DNA of 64,000 bases, taken from positions 1 through 64,000 of the forward strand of contig OY969576.1 of the NCBI GenBank assembly GCA_963701245.1, in the 5' to 3' direction. The notes below the pieces were generated by a model. The model was given only the letters and a program-made list of their open reading frames with translations, made no database searches and was not told the origin of the DNA. Positions within the stretch are counted from its first letter, which is position 1. Each line of letters starts with the position of its first letter. The position numbers and the translations under genes were made by a program. The stretch comes from CAWCCP01 sp963701245 (GTDB lineage: Bacteria; Patescibacteriota; Saccharimonadia; Saccharimonadales; UBA4665). Positions 61,877-64,000 of the stretch are shown here, in pieces.

Positions 61877-63118
61877 TCAATGTTTACTTGTGGTGAGAAC
61901 TAGTAGTTCTCGGGCAACTAACTGATCGGAACGATAATAGACTAATGTTTCACTCCGAACATGAGTAAAGCTCGTACGATTATAGCCCAATTCGTGTATC
62001 TGGTCAATAAGGGGTAAATGAGCGAAAGAATTCGGGCGAATTTGCCAAGCGGGAACAGCTAAACACAACCTTGTACCACTTGGAATCTGATTGTGTATAT
62101 TTTGTAAAAATTTTTTAATGATCGTGTTGCAGTCTGCAATAATCTGACCTAGTTCATCTTGTGGGGGTAGTTGCTTAAGAGGGCGTCCTAAAGTGGTTTC
62201 GGAAGCGACAAAAGAAATATTGTTTTTCCATTTGTAATTAGCGGCATCTGCTACTTCCAGAAGAGGTGTCGAGTTTATTTGATGCAGGTTTTTCAACCAA
62301 TCTATATTTGCTTGGGTATAGTCAATCATGCGTGGATTCTGATCAGTGCCATACACTTCATATCCATCTAACAGTGCCTCTTGCAGTATGACTCCAGTAC
62401 CACAAAAAGGGTCGAGTATTGTTTGTCCTAACTGTGGCCTTGGTACTGCTTGATCAATCGGAATATCACAAATAGACTGCATTTGGTTTGGAGTTAAAAT
62501 GCCGACCGACAGGTTAATTATTAATTGTGCAAGTTTTGGCGGAAGCATGCCAACCCTAGTATCACGTTTTGGCCGATTTCGATCGCGTTTAGCATATGCG
62601 TTAATGTCTTGAACTTTGACTGTTTGAGCAATAAAAGTTTCTTGGCCTTGCTTTATGCAAATCATATCCCAGCCCAGTTCGCTGGTTAATTTGTTGTAGA
62701 TAATTTGAGCGGTAGAAAGTTCCAAGTTGGTACTAGGTACTAAACGTACTGATCGACCGCTCCTTTGAATTGCTTTCTTGATACTCAAACCACTCGCTTG
62801 GAGTTGTCTGTTGCTTATGTTAAAGCCGATGGCGCTCAGACCAAGTCGCATTTTTCCTGGAGGCATTACTGCAGCATGACCGGGAGATTCTTTTTCGAGA
62901 AATTCTACTATTTCAGTCCAGTTGGAAGTCGAAAGTTTTGTTAAATATTTGCAAAATTTAACGCTCCCTCCCAGTCGATCAAAAGTGACTAAACAGGGAT
63001 CGACGTCAAGCAAGACTACACCGGGTGAAATGATAGAAATTTTGTCAGGACCATAGAGACTTTCTAGTTCGGCAATACCAAGTTCAGGTTGCCGCCCAAG
63101 TACCATAAGGCTTTGCAT
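61877..63118 (-). CDS. Trm11/THUMP-like SAM-dependent methyltransferase
   Basis: 413 residues. N-terminal half (1-180) resembles the THUMP-like part of Trm11 proteins. The C-terminal Rossmann fold has motif I DPFCGTGVILQEALL (about 231-245) and a GTDQNPRM acidic loop. The D/NPPY motif expected after strand 4 is absent, and the stretch there reads ASETTLGRPL. tRNA guanine-N2 methylation is the family activity. Whether this one is active or methylates something else is unknown. -10 TATACT ends 6 bases before the ATG. Confidence 0.8.
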   Translation of the reverse strand: MQSLMVLGRQPELGIAELESLYGPDKISIISPGVVLLDVDPCLVTFDRLGGSVKFCKYLTKLSTSNWTEIVEFLEKESPGHAAVMPPGKMRLGLSAIGFNISNRQLQASGLSIKKAIQRSGRSVRLVPSTNLELSTAQIIYNKLTSELGWDMICIKQGQETFIAQTVKVQDINAYAKRDRNRPKRDTRVGMLPPKLAQLIINLSVGILTPNQMQSICDIPIDQAVPRPQLGQTILDPFCGTGVILQEALLDGYEVYGTDQNPRMIDYTQANIDWLKNLHQINSTPLLEVADAANYKWKNNISFVASETTLGRPLKQLPPQDELGQIIADCNTIIKKFLQNIHNQIPSGTRLCLAVPAWQIRPNSFAHLPLIDQIHELGYNRTSFTHVRSETLVYYRSDQLVARELLVLTTSKH

Positions 63119-63124
63119 TTGTTA

Positions 63125-63130
63125 AGTATA
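63125..63130 (-). promoter_or_regulatory. -10 box of the Trm11-like gene, leaderless
   Basis: TATACT on the minus strand, 6 bases from the ATG at 63116-63118. Confidence 0.55.
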
Positions 63131-63198
63131 ACTCGTTTCACTAAATTGAGTTCTAATCTGCTGACACTATGAAGCTATTTGGCTATTGGTTAGTCGAG

Positions 63199-63204
63199 TA
63201 TAAT
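63199..63204 (+). promoter_or_regulatory. -10 box of the UPF0104 gene, leaderless
   Basis: Perfect TATAAT overlapping an in-frame ATG at 63203 and ending 7 bases before ATG 63212. The second ATG is therefore the likely start. Confidence 0.55.
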
Positions 63205-63211
63205 GGTGGCA

Positions 63212-64000
63212 ATGAGTCCTCAAGTGTCCACCGCTCGTCGCTGGAAAGTTATTCTTAATATTGTCACTTTGGTGGCTTTGGTGTTTCTGATTTATGCGAT
63301 TCGACATCAACTTGTCGATACTACTAAAAATCTCGATAAGGTAAATGCCTGGGCGCTACTGTTGATGATACCGATTGAAGTAGTGAATTATCATGCCCAG
63401 GCGAAACTATATCAGCGCCTTTTTAAAATTGTTGGGAATAAACTGTCCTATTGGTATCTCTTCAAAATGTCGCTTGAATTAAATTTCGTGAATCATGTCT
63501 TTCCAAGCGGGGGAGTTACCGGCATTTCTTATTTTGGAGTCCGTTTGCGGGACGGGAACAACATTAGCGGTGGCAAAGCAACATTGATCCAAGTTATGAA
63601 GCTCGCATTAACGTTTCTTTCTTTTGAATTACTCATCATTCTTGGTTTGATAAGTCTGGCCATTGTGGGCAGTGCCAATGATTTAACTATTCTCGTTGCA
63701 GGATCGCTTACCACGCTTCTCATCGTGGGCACGTTTCTTTTTGTCTACGTCGTTGGCAGTAAGCAACGAATTAATAGTTTCTTCACCTCTCTCACGAGAG
63801 GTATTAACAGACTTATCCATATAGTCCGACCAAAGTACCCGGAAACAATTAACATTACTCTAGCGAGAAAAGTCTTCGATGATTTTCATGATAATTACGA
63901 TTTATTGAAACGCAGTCGTCACGAACTCACCGCGCCTTTTTGGTATGCCTTACTTGCGAATATTACAGAAGTAATGGCGCTCTATGTCGTCTATATTGCG
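63212..64000 (+). CDS. UPF0104/lysylphosphatidylglycerol-synthase-like membrane protein, 3' end outside window
   Basis: The frame is open from ATG 63212 through the last base (263 codons), so the protein is truncated here. It starts MSPQVSTARRWKVILNIVTLVALVFLIYAI, given as two parts, with several further helices. NHVFPSGGVTGISYFG (about residues 92-107) is the N-x-x-[LF]-P-G/S-G-G motif of the LPG_synthase_TM / AglD family. Such proteins move or modify lipid-linked sugars or aminoacyl lipids. Inside the -10 box an earlier ATG exists but would be untranscribed. It is transcribed divergently from the Trm11-like gene. Confidence 0.8.
   Translation, partial: MSPQVSTARRWKVILNIVTLVALVFLIYAIRHQLVDTTKNLDKVNAWALLLMIPIEVVNYHAQAKLYQRLFKIVGNKLSYWYLFKMSLELNFVNHVFPSGGVTGISYFGVRLRDGNNISGGKATLIQVMKLALTFLSFELLIILGLISLAIVGSANDLTILVAGSLTTLLIVGTFLFVYVVGSKQRINSFFTSLTRGINRLIHIVRPKYPETINITLARKVFDDFHDNYDLLKRSRHELTAPFWYALLANITEVMALYVVYIA

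Overview
The window is a contiguous stretch of a small, streamlined bacterial chromosome, most likely from the Candidate Phyla Radiation (Patescibacteria) and probably Candidatus Saccharibacteria (TM7). This is inferred from giant Gly/Thr/Ser-rich surface proteins beside compact housekeeping genes, a type B ribosomal protein L31, an early parA-parB-lepB block, many single-pass membrane proteins with disordered cytoplasmic tails, and CPR-style sequence variants. UGA is used as a stop and a release factor 2 gene is present, so the code is standard, which argues against the UGA=Gly lineages (Absconditabacteria, Gracilibacteria). I see no tRNA, rRNA, transposase, phage or CRISPR array.

Region 1 (1-19840) is a surface-protein island. 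One open frame fills 1-13587 and begins upstream of the window. It encodes at least 4,528 residues of repeat modules, a seven-blade LVIVD-type propeller, Fn3-like and lectin-like domains, and long exact internal DNA repeats (566 bp and 945 bp). After its single TAG stop the same frame stays open through a 390-codon remnant (13603-14775). Convergent to these is a membrane-anchored 1,627-residue protein with about 18 kelch motifs.

Region 2 (20093-28305) holds an anchored hypothetical protein, a 556-bp intergenic region with palindromes and a terminator, parA-parB (chromosome partition), lepB (signal peptidase I, convergent), an LCP/LytR cell-wall ligase-like protein, an integral membrane protein and an HtrA-type protease.

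Region 3 (28489-45731) is translation and core metabolism. On the minus strand: rpmE, prfA, a P-loop kinase and prmC. On the plus strand: rpsB-tsf-frr, rseP, a CPBP protease, proS, greA, a HAD phosphatase, carA-carB, lysS, a small zincin and a DUF427 gene.

Region 4 (45736-64000) holds msrA, a HAD hydrolase, a Cys-cluster PD-(D/E)XK nuclease, serS, a hibernation factor, secA, an M16 peptidase, prfB, and the division/cell-wall module ftsE-ftsX-CHAP hydrolase-ctpA. It ends with pyrG, a stand-alone response regulator, rpmA with a Trm11-like methyltransferase (minus strand), and a truncated UPF0104 flippase-like gene whose stop lies beyond the window.

A recurring signal is a TATAAT-like box only 6-12 bases upstream of the start codon (serS, msrA, ctpA, rseP, lysS, ftsE, prfA, the Trm11-like gene and others). 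This predicts that many transcripts are leaderless, while a second group (tsf, frr, proS, greA, hpf, secA, pyrG, rpmA) carries a clear Shine-Dalgarno sequence. The candidate unusual system is the surface island: a very large, recombining modular fibre or adhesin opposite a membrane-anchored kelch propeller protein.
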